A stretch of 20,542 nucleotides of DNA from Methylovirgula sp. (GTDB lineage Bacteria > Pseudomonadota > Alphaproteobacteria > Rhizobiales > Beijerinckiaceae): the NCBI GenBank assembly GCA_030038595.1, contig JASHSW010000178.1:1-20542 (forward strand), given 5' to 3'. Below, one piece after another: positions 7,308 through 15,394 of this stretch. The notes beneath the pieces were generated by a model. That model was not told the DNA's origin. It made no database searches and worked only from the letters and a program-made list of their open reading frames with translations. Position numbers and translations under genes: made by a program. Each line of letters begins with the position of its first letter. The stretch's first letter is position 1.

Positions 7308-7396
7308 ACTGCGGCCGGGTTATGCGGCGTCGATGCGTCGGCGGCAAGCCCTTCCATGCCGCGACGCGAAAACGATGCGGGAATCGAAAATCCTCG

Positions 7397-8227
7397 TCAC
7401 GCCGAGAAATTCGTGCCTGCCGAGACCGGCGCCCATTTGAGGACCTCGGCGGTGAGCGCGCCAAGCTTCTCGCCGGCCATCCGCAAAGCGTCGGGGCCAA
7501 GCAGGAGATGCAGCGGCGGCTCCTCCGATTCGACCGCGAGGATGATCGCTTCCGCCGCCTTGCGCGGATCGCCGGCCTGCTTGCCGTTGCGTTCCGCCAA
7601 CATGCGCCGAAATGCGCCCGCCGAGGCATCGTAGTCCGGAATCATCTGGTCGACGTGCATCATGGAGCGTCCCGCCCAATCGGTGCGAAAGCCGCCCGGC
7701 TCGACGATCGTCACTTTGATGCCGAGATGCTTTACCTCTTTGGCGAGCGATTCCGAAATGCCTTCGAGCGCGAACTTGCTGCCGTGATAGACGCCGATGC
7801 CGGGGAAGGCGGTAAGACCGCCGATCGAACTGATATTCACGATATGGCCGCGATGCCGGGCACGCATGAACGGCAGCATCGCTTGCATCATTGCCACGGC
7901 GCCGAAAACGTTGACGTCGAACTGGGCGCGAAAGTCGGCGAGACTTGCCTCCTCAACCGCGCCTTCGAACCCGTAGCCGGCATTATTGACGAGCACGTCG
8001 ATACCGCCGGTCTTCTTTTCGGCTTCCTTGACGCCTTGGCGCACCGCCTTCTCGTCGGTGACGTCGAGCAGAATCGCCAGCGCCTTGCCGGGCGCCAACG
8101 CTTCGAATGCGCTTTTGTCCTTTTCCTTGCGCACGGTGCCGGCGACGCTGCCGCCTTTCTTGAAAATCGCCTCGGCCAGCGCCCGGCCGAATCCACTGCT
8201 GACGCCGGTAATCAACCAATTGGCCAT
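7397..8227 (-). CDS. Short-chain dehydrogenase/reductase
   Basis: The 276-residue protein is a classical SDR with a Rossmann fold that should use NAD(P)H. TGVSSGFG (residues 7-14) binds the cofactor, NNAG is the structural motif, and the catalytic Ser and the YxxxK pair are in NISSIGG and VYHGSKFALEG. The substrate cannot be read from the sequence. It starts at ATG 8227, with GGAG 11 bases upstream. The gene follows the aldo/keto reductase by 26 bases on the same strand, so the two are probably cotranscribed with ohr. This suggests carbonyl reduction under oxidative or electrophile stress, which is inference. Confidence 0.88.
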   Translation of the reverse strand: MANWLITGVSSGFGRALAEAIFKKGGSVAGTVRKEKDKSAFEALAPGKALAILLDVTDEKAVRQGVKEAEKKTGGIDVLVNNAGYGFEGAVEEASLADFRAQFDVNVFGAVAMMQAMLPFMRARHRGHIVNISSIGGLTAFPGIGVYHGSKFALEGISESLAKEVKHLGIKVTIVEPGGFRTDWAGRSMMHVDQMIPDYDASAGAFRRMLAERNGKQAGDPRKAAEAIILAVESEEPPLHLLLGPDALRMAGEKLGALTAEVLKWAPVSAGTNFSA

Positions 8228-8253
8228 GATGATGTTACTCCGTTGCAATGCCG

Positions 8254-9231
8254 CTATTGAAATCCGACGATCGGGTGCGGCACATAGGGGGCTTCGAGTT
8301 TGGCGATCTCGTCGGCGCTCAAGCGCAGCGACAGAGCGGCGACCGCGTCGTCGAGATGCAGCGGCTTCGAGGCGCCGACAATCGGCGCGGTCACGCCGTC
8401 CTTCTGCAACAGCCAGGCGAGCGCCACTTGGGCGCGCGGCACGCCGCGCGCTTTGGCGACTTCGCCGACGCCCGCCGCGATGTCGCGATCGGAGCTCGAA
8501 ACGGCGTAGAGCGTTTTGCCGAAGGCGTCGGTCTTTTGGCGTTCGCTGGTTTCGTCCCAGTCGCGCGCCAAGCGGCCGCGCGCCAGCGGGCTCCAGGGCA
8601 GCACAGCGACGTTCTGATCGATGCAGAACGGCAGCATTTCGCGCTCTTCCTCGCGATTAAGCAGATTCAAATGATCCTGCATGCTGACGAATTCCGTCCA
8701 GCCATGCAGCCGCGATATATAGAGCGCCTTGGCGAATTGCCACGCGTACATGGACGAGGCGCCGATGTAGCGTGCCTTGCCGGCCTTGACGACATCGTGC
8801 AGCGCTTCGAGCGTTTCGGCGATCGGCACGCGCGGATCCCAGCGGTGGATCTGGTAGAGGTCCACAAAATCGGTGCCGAGCCGACGCAAACTATTGTCGA
8901 TCTCGGCGAGAATGGCGCGCCGCGACAGTCCGGCACCGTTCGGGCCGGGGCGCATGCGGCCGTGCACTTTGGTGGCGATCACCACCGCGTCGCGCTTGAC
9001 GAGGTCCCTGACGGCGCGCCCGACGATTTCTTCCGACGTACCGTCGGAATATACGTTCGCCGTATCGAAAAAATTGATGCCGAGATCGAGCGCCTTTTTG
9101 AAAATCGGCCTGCTCTCGGCTTCGTCGAGCGTCCAAGGATGCAGCCCGCGGTTCGGCACGCCGAAGGTCATGCAGCCGAGGCAAATGCGCGAGACCTCGA
9201 GGCCGGTATGGCCGAGCTTCACATAGTCCAT
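8254..9231 (-). CDS. Aldo/keto reductase
   Basis: The 325-residue protein has the aldo/keto reductase barrel with the catalytic tetrad Asp56, Tyr61, Lys88 and His129 (in FFDTANVYSDG, VIATKVHG and YQIHRWD). It should reduce aldehydes or ketones with NADPH in the cytoplasm. The C-terminal part has the usual cofactor motif region (TAPIVGASKPLHL). ATG 9231 is preferred to a TTG two codons upstream because GGAG lies 7 bases before it. It is 40 bases from the upstream ohr gene and 26 from the downstream SDR, so the three genes look like one transcript. Substrate not assignable. Confidence 0.9.
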   Translation of the reverse strand: MDYVKLGHTGLEVSRICLGCMTFGVPNRGLHPWTLDEAESRPIFKKALDLGINFFDTANVYSDGTSEEIVGRAVRDLVKRDAVVIATKVHGRMRPGPNGAGLSRRAILAEIDNSLRRLGTDFVDLYQIHRWDPRVPIAETLEALHDVVKAGKARYIGASSMYAWQFAKALYISRLHGWTEFVSMQDHLNLLNREEEREMLPFCIDQNVAVLPWSPLARGRLARDWDETSERQKTDAFGKTLYAVSSSDRDIAAGVGEVAKARGVPRAQVALAWLLQKDGVTAPIVGASKPLHLDDAVAALSLRLSADEIAKLEAPYVPHPIVGFQ

Positions 9232-9271
9232 TCGCAATCTCCACGCGCGAGAGCGCCCGCGGCGCGGACCG

Positions 9272-9697
9272 CTAAACTACCTTGAGGCGAACCGGCACGT
9301 TGTTGCGCGTCGCGTTGGAATAAGGGCAGACCTGATGCGCCTTTTCGACCAGCGTTTCGGCGTCGCCGCGCGACAGGCCGGGCAGAGAAATGTCGAGCGC
9401 GATGTCGAGGCCGAACCCGCCTTCGGAGCGCGGCCCGATGCCGACGGTGGCGGTCACCGAAGCATCGGCCGGGACTTTCGGGCCGCCTTGCGAAGCCACG
9501 AATTTCATGGCTCCCAAGAAACAGGCCGAGTATCCGGCGGCGAAGAGCTGTTCGGGATTGTTGCCGGGATTGCCGGCGCCGCCGAGCTCCTTGGGCGTCG
9601 CGAGCTTGACGTCGAACGTGCCGTCCTTGGTGGCGGCGTGGCCGTCGCGTCCGCCGGTGGCGGTGGCGGTGGTGCGATAGAGAACGTTGACAGACAT
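9272..9697 (-). CDS. ohr: Organic hydroperoxide resistance protein Ohr
   Basis: The 141-residue protein is a full-length member of the Ohr subgroup of the OsmC family. It reduces organic and fatty acid hydroperoxides by a thiol mechanism in the cytoplasm, with lipoylated proteins as known reductants in the family. The two active cysteines are Cys59 (GYSACFLGAM) and Cys124 (HQVCPYSNATRNN). Glu49 in NNPEQLF is the conserved partner of the reactive cysteine. The start at ATG 9697 follows AAGGGA at proper spacing; a longer open frame upstream adds an unrelated sequence. No ohrR regulator gene is next to it, which is unusual. It is the first gene of a tight group with an aldo/keto reductase and an SDR. 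Confidence 0.94.
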   Translation of the reverse strand: MSVNVLYRTTATATGGRDGHAATKDGTFDVKLATPKELGGAGNPGNNPEQLFAAGYSACFLGAMKFVASQGGPKVPADASVTATVGIGPRSEGGFGLDIALDISLPGLSRGDAETLVEKAHQVCPYSNATRNNVPVRLKVV

Positions 9698-9761
9698 GGA
9701 GGAATCCCTTTCGGCGGCGAACGAGAACAGCGAAGGCGAGCCACGGATGCTGAAAGAACTT

Positions 9762-9774
9762 GCGCACAATGCGC
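9762..9774. promoter_or_regulatory. Small inverted repeat upstream of ohr
   Basis: GCGCA-CAA-TGCGC is a perfect 5-bp inverted repeat with a 3-base centre, 65 bases ahead of the ohr start and just downstream of a TATATG-like -10 candidate (minus strand, 9795-9790). It could be an operator, but such short GC repeats also occur by chance. Confidence 0.22.
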
Positions 9775-9865
9775 CGGCTCGCTCCGCCTCATATAGGTGG
9801 GGATGCGCGGCAGGCCCAGGCCGGCGCCAAGGCGGCGTTATGCGGCCTTCCACGGATTGGCGCGA

Positions 9866-10396
9866 TCATGCGGGCATTGTCTCGATCGGAATGGCACCCA
9901 AAAAATCGCGCTTGCCGATGTCGATGCCGCAATGGCGCAAGATTCCATAGGCGGTCGCGACGTGAAAATAGAAATTGGGCAGCACGAAATGCACGAGATA
10001 ATCGGCGCCTTTCATGCGGCCGACTTTGTTTTGTCCCCTCGGAAACGTGATCTCGCGCCCTACGGCCGCGTCGATCGCCTGACGATCGAGCGTCTTCAAA
10101 AAGGCAATCGTCTTGGCAAGCCGCGTTTTCAACGCATCGAGGGTCGTCTCATCGTCTTCAAAACGCGGCGGCTCAATCCCGGCGAGCCTGGCTGCGCCGT
10201 TCTTGGCCTGATCGGTGGCGATCTGCACCTGCCGGACGAACGGATACATATCGGGCGCCAGCCGGAACTGGAGAAGCACGGAGGGATCGACCTTCTTGGC
10301 CGCGGCGAACGCGTCGGCCTTGTCGAGCAGGCCGGAAAGCGCGCCGAGACCAACGAGAAAGGCCGGAACGGATGCTTCGGAGAGCGAAAATGCCAT
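9866..10396 (-). CDS. DUF1993 family protein
   Basis: The 176-residue product resembles the DUF1993 family, a group of small, mostly helical proteins related to the DinB-like four-helix fold. No enzymatic function is established for the family. It has the pattern PAFLVGLGALSGLLDKA at the start, then LAPDMYPFVRQVQIATDQAK, and a late histidine-bearing segment (YLVHFVLPNFYFH). I chose the ATG at 10396 because it begins the family-like sequence and has AGG about 9 bases upstream; the frame is open further to 10576 but with unrelated sequence. It is divergent from the DUF3108 gene and lies 168 bases before ohr on the same strand. The role is unknown. Confidence 0.82.
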   Translation of the reverse strand: MAFSLSEASVPAFLVGLGALSGLLDKADAFAAAKKVDPSVLLQFRLAPDMYPFVRQVQIATDQAKNGAARLAGIEPPRFEDDETTLDALKTRLAKTIAFLKTLDRQAIDAAVGREITFPRGQNKVGRMKGADYLVHFVLPNFYFHVATAYGILRHCGIDIGKRDFLGAIPIETMPA

Positions 10397-10612
10397 AGGA
10401 CTGACCTCGCTTACGTGGGACAAAGGCGGGCGCGACGGTCCGATTCGATCGAGCCGGTCGCGAAGATTGCATTCTTGCACTGCCCCGATAAAGCATGACA
10501 AGTTCATCCCATCGAGAATCATCGGCTTGGCGCGAGCGTGGCCTTGAAAGCGGCCGATTCCGACGCCAAACGGCAAGCCCGGGCGGCGGGCCGCTCCCCT
10601 TTCGGTTCGCTC

Positions 10613-11476
10613 ATGCTCGCTAGGATCTCGACTTCTTTCCTTGCCGCGGCGATTCTCGCCATATCGGTCGGCATGGCGCCGGCGACGGCCGAAGTGATCC
10701 GGGCGCGCTATTCCGTGAGCCTAATCGGCTTGCACATCGGAGAGGCCGATGCAATCGGGGCGGTCGAGCGTGCCGCTTACCGCATCAATCTCGATGCCAG
10801 ATTGACCGGCATCGCCGCCTGGCTGGCGCACCTCAAAATGGCGCTCGCCTCCTCCGGCGAAATTCGCAAGGGCGTCGTTCTGCCGAACGCCTACGCGACC
10901 ACCTCCGCCAATTCGTATGGCGTCCGCACGGTCCGCATGGCGCTCGAAGCCGGCACGGTACGCGCCGTCGAGATCTCGCCGCCCTTCGACGACAAAGAGC
11001 CGCGCGTTCCGGTCACCGCCGCGAATAAACGCAACGTGCTCGATCCGACGAGCGCGCTCATCATGGCGGTTCCGGCCGGCGAGCCGCTGGTCGGGCCGGC
11101 CGCCTGTAACCGTACTCTGCCGATCTACGACGGGGTCGTGCGCTTCGACGTAATGATGTCGTTTGCCGGAATCCGCAATGTGTCGGTCAAAGGCTATACG
11201 GGGCCGGTTTCGGTCTGCGCGGTCCGTTATCGGCCTATCGCCGGCCACCGGACCGGTTCACGCGCGACCAAGTTCATGGCCGAGAACCGCGACATCGAAG
11301 CGTGGCTCGTGCCGGTCGAAGCGGCGCATGTCGTCGTTCCCTTCCATGTTGCGCTGCGTACGCTCGCCGGAATGGCGGAAGTCGACGCCGTCGAATTTTC
11401 GGTCGAACCGGATTCGGTCGTGGCCAAGCCGGAACGCCGGGGTATGGGAAGGGCCACCGACTTCGGGTCGCGTTGA
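10613..11476 (+). CDS. Secreted DUF3108 protein
   Basis: The 287-residue protein begins at ATG 10613 with a clear signal peptide (MLARISTSFLAAAILAISV, cleavage near PATA-E), so it should be periplasmic. The mature part starts EVIRARYSVSLIGLHIGEAD, typical of the DUF3108 family, whose function is not established. Two cysteines (in AACNRT and SVCAVRY) could form a disulfide. An earlier GTG at 10538 would add a charged tail ahead of the signal peptide and is less likely. The gene precedes the Suv3-like helicase on the same strand, a neighbourhood I associate with Rhizobiales chromosomes. No terminator is obvious after its stop. Confidence 0.82.
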   Translation: MLARISTSFLAAAILAISVGMAPATAEVIRARYSVSLIGLHIGEADAIGAVERAAYRINLDARLTGIAAWLAHLKMALASSGEIRKGVVLPNAYATTSANSYGVRTVRMALEAGTVRAVEISPPFDDKEPRVPVTAANKRNVLDPTSALIMAVPAGEPLVGPAACNRTLPIYDGVVRFDVMMSFAGIRNVSVKGYTGPVSVCAVRYRPIAGHRTGSRATKFMAENRDIEAWLVPVEAAHVVVPFHVALRTLAGMAEVDAVEFSVEPDSVVAKPERRGMGRATDFGSR

Positions 11477-11918
11477 TTTTTAGAAATTGCGATTGACAAA
11501 ACGGCGCTTTGGAGTCCGCGCCGAAGTTGCCGCCGGCTGGGGTTCGAAGAACCTCGCAAAGGCCGATTTCGCAAGCGGTAGGGGCAATTTCGGGAGCGGG
11601 TCAAAATCTGGTGGTGAACAAAGACGGATTGGACGCTCGTCAGCGATTCGAGCGCGATTCGTTCGGCAATCGTTCAAAACGTCAAGGAGTTGTGGCCCGA
11701 GCGAGAAAAGTGCCGCAATATGATACAGATCGGCATCGATACGCGCTTCGCGGATCGCCCGCAAATTGCAGGTCCGACCACGGATATCGAGACGTTTCGT
11801 TCGATATTGCAATCCGTTAGCGGCCGTCATCGGGCGAAATCGCACGTTGCACGACACGGCTTGCCTGCGACGGCGTGTTTACCTCCTATCGCAAGCTCTT
11901 GAACCACCGACCGCATCG
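11477..11918. other. 442-base stretch without a convincing gene
   Basis: Several short frames are open on both strands here (for example 11480-11857 on the minus strand and 11487-11723 on the plus strand), but none shows a known motif, a good ribosome binding site or a protein-like composition. The stretch is slightly richer in A and T than its neighbours. A TTGACA at about 11492-11497 lacks a matching -10 box. A short hairpin GGTTC-GAA-GAACC occurs at about 11541-11553. It may hold the helicase promoter, a long leader or a decayed gene. Confidence 0.5.
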
Positions 11919-14900
11919 ATGAACGTTCCGCTCTCCGCCGTTAGACTGCAGCCTTTCGAACGCACCAGAGGCGTGCGCGCGGTGCTGGGGCCGACCAATA
12001 CCGGCAAGACGCATTATGCGACCGAGCGCATGCTCGCCCATCCTAGCGGGATGATCGGCTTGCCGCTGCGCCTTTTGGCACGCGAGGTCTATAACCGCGT
12101 GGTCGAGCGGGTCGGCGCCGCGGCGGTCGCACTGATCACCGGCGAAGAAAAGATCAAGCCGAAGACGGCGCGCTATTACATCTCCACCGTCGAGGCTATG
12201 CCGCGCGACCTCGACGTCGCCTTCGTCGCAATCGACGAGATTCAGCTCGCCGGCGATCTCGACCGCGGGCACATTTTCACGGATCGCCTGCTCAACCGAC
12301 GCGGCAGCGCCGAGACGTTGCTGGTCGGCGCCTCGACCATGCGGCGGCGCATCGAAGAGCTTTTGCCCGGCGCGCCGATCTTATCGCGCCCGCGGCTTTC
12401 GAAACTCGGCTTCGCCGGGAGCAGGAAAATCTCGCGCCTGCCGCGCCGCACTGCGATCGTCGCCTTTTCCGTCGAAGAGGTCTATGCGATCGCCGAATTG
12501 ATCCGCCGCCAGCGGGGCGGGGCGGCCGTCGTTCTTGGCGCGCTGTCGCCGCGCACCCGCAATGCCCAGGTCGAGATTTACCAGAGCGGTGACGTTGATT
12601 ACATCGTGGCGACCGATGCGATCGGCATGGGCCTCAATCTCGACGTGGACCATATTGCCTTCGCCGCGGACCGCAAGTTCGACGGCTGGCAGCATCGCCG
12701 CCTCACGCCGGCCGAATTCGGTCAAATCGCCGGCCGCGCCGGCCGTCACATGCGCGACGGAACGTTTGGAACGACCGGGCGTTGCGCCCCCTTCGAGGCC
12801 GAGCTCGTCGAAGCGCTGGAGGAACATCGTTTCGAACCCGTCAACATGCTGCAATGGCGCAATACGGATCTTGATTTTGCCTCGATTCCCGCGCTTCTCG
12901 CCTCGCTCGAGGCGCCCCCGATCGAGCGCGGCCTCATCCGTGGCGTGCTCGCCGAGGATCAGAGGGCGCTCGATGCGGTGAGCCGCGACGACAAGGTCGT
13001 GCGGGAGACCAAGACGCGGGCCGACGTGGCACGGCTCTGGGACGTGTGCCAAATTCCCGATTATCGGAAATTATCGCCCGGCGCGCATGCGGAACTCGTC
13101 CATTCGATCTACGGTTTTATTGTCCGGGCGGGCCATATTCCGGAAGATTGGTTTGCCCGTCATATTTCCGACCTCGACCGTGTCGATGGCGACATCGACA
13201 CTCTATCGGCGCGCATCGCCCAGGTCAGAACGTGGACCTTTATCGCCAATCGACCCGATTGGCTAGGCGATCCCGAGCATTGGCAGGGCGTCACGCGTCG
13301 GGTAGAGGACACGTTGTCGGATGCTCTTCACGAGCGCCTCGCCCAAAGGTTTGTTGACCGCAGGACGAGCGTGCTTAAGCGCCGCTTGAGAGAGAACGCA
13401 ATGTTGGAAGCGGAGATCACCGTGAGCGGCGATGTCCTGGTCGAGGACCAGCATGTCGGGCATCTTTCCGGATTCCGCTTCACTGCGGACCCGCAGGCGG
13501 ACGGCGCAGCGGCCAAGGCGCTCAATGCGGCCGCCCAGAAGGCCCTGGCAAGCGAGATCGAAGCGCGCGCTCGGCGCGTCCACGAAGCCGTGGACGAAGC
13601 CTTCGTGCTCGCCAACGACGGCACGATCCGCTGGCTCGGCGAACCGGTCGGCAAGATCGCGGCAGGGGAGAAGCTGCTCGAGCCGCGCGCCACCGTGCTG
13701 GCCGACGAGCAATTGACCGGGCCCCTCTTGGAGATGGTGCAACATCGGCTCGACCTGTGGCTCGCCCAGCACGTCAGGAAGTTGCTGGGGCCGCTCATCG
13801 AGCTCGAGAAGGGCGAAGGCCTTGAAGGCATCGCCCGCGGAATTGCCTTTCGCATCGCCGAGTCGCTCGGCGTTCTCGAGCGCGCGCATATCGCGGAGGA
13901 CGTGAAGAACCTGCCGCAGGATGCGCGCGCCGCGCTGCGCAAGCTCGGCGCGCGTTTCGGCGCCTATCATCTTTATCTTCCGGCCCTTCTGCGGCCGGCG
14001 CCGCGCGCCTTTGCCGCGCAGCTTTGGGCGTTGCGCAACGGCGGTGTCGAAGGAACGAGCCAAGAAGAAGTGCCGCATCTCGCCGCCTCCGGACGCACCT
14101 CTTTCGCGGTCGACAGCGAGGTACCCAAGGGCTTCTATCGCGCGGCCGGTTTCCACGTCTGCGGCGAGCGCGCCGTGCGCGTCGATATTCTCGAACGCCT
14201 CGCCGATTTGATACGTCCGGCAATCTCCTACCGTCCGGGAGTCACGCCGGGCGAGCCGCCGCCCGGCGCTGCCGACCGCGACGGATTCCTGGTCACCGTC
14301 GCCATGACGTCGCTGGCCGGCTGCGCCGGCGAAAGTTTCGCGTCGATTCTACGCGGGCTCGGCTACGTCTGCGAGCGCCGCAAAGGACCCGCGATCGGCC
14401 TCGCTGCGAGCCTGCCGGCGAGCGAGCCGGCGGCAGTTTCGCCGCCCGCCGGGTCTCTGCCGTCCGAGTCTCCGCTGGCCGAAACGATCGCAGCATCAAG
14501 CGAAGCGACGACGGAGCCGTCCTCCACGCCGGCCGAGGTCGAAGAAGTCGCCGCACAAGCCGTGCCTGACCCGGCCGGCCCGCCGAGCGAAATTGCGGGG
14601 GTGCAGGAAGCATCGCATGCGCCAAGCGCAGCGACACTCATGGAACCAATGATCGAAGTGTGGCGACCGCACCGCCAGCCGCGCCCGAAGCATAAACGGC
14701 GCACGCCGGCGCCCAACGGAGAGAAGAGCGCGGCGCCCCGACCGCAGCAGCGAAGAGTTGAACGCGAACCCGCAGGCCAGCCGGACGATCATCCGGCGGC
14801 GCGGGCCGGATCGCCAGCGACGTGTCGGGGGGGACGCAAGGTTCGCGATTTGCAATCCGGCGAACATCGGCACAAAAATGCCGTATGGGCTTCGACCGAG

Positions 14901-14990
14901 AAATCGCGCGACGCCGCGCCGGATCCCAATTCGCCGTTTGCGAAGCTGCTCGCCTTGAAAGAGCAGATGGAGAGCCGCGGCAAGAGCTAA
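11919..14990 (+). CDS. Suv3-like ATP-dependent RNA helicase
   Basis: The 1023-residue protein is the alphaproteobacterial relative of the mitochondrial degradosome helicase Suv3, which unwinds RNA using ATP. Helicase motif I is GPTNTGKT (24-31), motif II is DEIQ (106-109), and TDAIGMGLN (232-240) and QIAGRAGR (269-276) are motifs V and VI. A Suv3-type helical C-terminal region follows to about residue 820. The last 200 residues are rich in Ala, Pro, Ser and Glu, then turn basic (HRQPRPKHKRR), and end in SPFAKLLALKEQMES, which looks conserved against the low-complexity background. The start at ATG 11919 lacks a clear ribosome binding site; the frame is open back to 11766, but homologues generally begin close to the motif I region. 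The role in RNA turnover is inferred from the family. Confidence 0.9.
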   Translation: MNVPLSAVRLQPFERTRGVRAVLGPTNTGKTHYATERMLAHPSGMIGLPLRLLAREVYNRVVERVGAAAVALITGEEKIKPKTARYYISTVEAMPRDLDVAFVAIDEIQLAGDLDRGHIFTDRLLNRRGSAETLLVGASTMRRRIEELLPGAPILSRPRLSKLGFAGSRKISRLPRRTAIVAFSVEEVYAIAELIRRQRGGAAVVLGALSPRTRNAQVEIYQSGDVDYIVATDAIGMGLNLDVDHIAFAADRKFDGWQHRRLTPAEFGQIAGRAGRHMRDGTFGTTGRCAPFEAELVEALEEHRFEPVNMLQWRNTDLDFASIPALLASLEAPPIERGLIRGVLAEDQRALDAVSRDDKVVRETKTRADVARLWDVCQIPDYRKLSPGAHAELVHSIYGFIVRAGHIPEDWFARHISDLDRVDGDIDTLSARIAQVRTWTFIANRPDWLGDPEHWQGVTRRVEDTLSDALHERLAQRFVDRRTSVLKRRLRENAMLEAEITVSGDVLVEDQHVGHLSGFRFTADPQADGAAAKALNAAAQKALASEIEARARRVHEAVDEAFVLANDGTIRWLGEPVGKIAAGEKLLEPRATVLADEQLTGPLLEMVQHRLDLWLAQHVRKLLGPLIELEKGEGLEGIARGIAFRIAESLGVLERAHIAEDVKNLPQDARAALRKLGARFGAYHLYLPALLRPAPRAFAAQLWALRNGGVEGTSQEEVPHLAASGRTSFAVDSEVPKGFYRAAGFHVCGERAVRVDILERLADLIRPAISYRPGVTPGEPPPGAADRDGFLVTVAMTSLAGCAGESFASILRGLGYVCERRKGPAIGLAASLPASEPAAVSPPAGSLPSESPLAETIAASSEATTEPSSTPAEVEEVAAQAVPDPAGPPSEIAGVQEASHAPSAATLMEPMIEVWRPHRQPRPKHKRRTPAPNGEKSAAPRPQQRRVEREPAGQPDDHPAARAGSPATCRGGRKVRDLQSGEHRHKNAVWASTEKSRDAAPDPNSPFAKLLALKEQMESRGKS

Positions 14991-15010
14991 ATTAGGTTAT
15001 GGAATTTGAC

Positions 15011-15038
15011 TTGAGCCGAATGATCCGACGCGTAGAGT
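15011..15038 (+). promoter_or_regulatory. Candidate promoter of the acyl carrier protein operon
   Basis: TTGAGC (15011-15016) and TAGAGT (15033-15038) are separated by 16 bases in the AT-richer stretch between the helicase and the acyl carrier protein gene. The predicted start point near 15045 gives a leader of about 75 bases. Confidence 0.4.
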
Positions 15039-15077
15039 CGTGCAGCAGACGACATGGTTGTCAGCGTCGTTCAAGGG

Positions 15078-15097
15078 TTTAAAAGTAGCGTTTTAAA
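15078..15097. repeat. AT-rich inverted repeat ahead of the acyl carrier protein gene
   Basis: TTTAAAA (15078-15084) and TTTTAAA (15091-15097) are perfect inverted arms around GTAGCG. The second arm also lies in a 10-base palindrome, GTTTTAAAAC. In this GC-rich window such a run stands out. It sits between the candidate promoter and the start codon, a place fit for an operator or an mRNA hairpin. Confidence 0.45.
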
Positions 15098-15121
15098 ACA
15101 CTCTCGTAAAAGGGGGTATTG

Positions 15122-15394
15122 GTGGAAGCGCAAGTTCCCGAACGGACGGAGCTCGTCGATCAGATTGTAGACGTGATCGTCTCCGAAGGGATGATCGACC
15201 GCGACAAGATCAAAATGGACGCGACGATCGAAAGTCTCGGTCTGAAGTCCATCGACATCGTCATGATCTTGACCGCGCTGGAAGAAAAGTTCGACGTCTA
15301 CATTCCGATGGATGGGCCCTTTCACGAGGCAAAGGACGTAAAGAGCCTGATCAACGCCATGGCCGTCTACATCAGCAAAGAAAAGACGAGCTGA
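15122..15394 (+). CDS. Specialised acyl carrier protein
   Basis: The 90-residue acidic protein has the acyl carrier protein fold. The phosphopantetheine attachment serine is in ESLGLKSIDIVM. The usual DSL around that serine is replaced by KSI, which sets it apart from housekeeping AcpP and suggests a dedicated carrier of the kind seen with NodF or AcpXL. Helix pattern and length are normal. The AGGGGG ribosome binding site (15111-15116) is 5 bases before GTG 15122 but only 2 before TTG 15119, so GTG is the better start. The stop codon is directly followed by the ATG of the ketosynthase gene, which implies coupled translation and a carrier-synthase partnership. Confidence 0.9.
   Translation: MEAQVPERTELVDQIVDVIVSEGMIDRDKIKMDATIESLGLKSIDIVMILTALEEKFDVYIPMDGPFHEAKDVKSLINAMAVYISKEKTS

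Noticed and set aside
8248..9285. A 345-codon plus-strand frame opposite the aldo/keto reductase
   Set aside because: Mirror frame with composition typical of antisense GC-rich DNA.
11480..11857. A 125-codon minus-strand frame in the gene-free stretch before the helicase
   Set aside because: No recognisable motif, basic low-complexity end and no clear ribosome binding site. Kept only as part of the gap.
13263..14156. A 297-codon minus-strand frame inside the helicase gene
   Set aside because: Mirror frame inside a long, clearly coding helicase.
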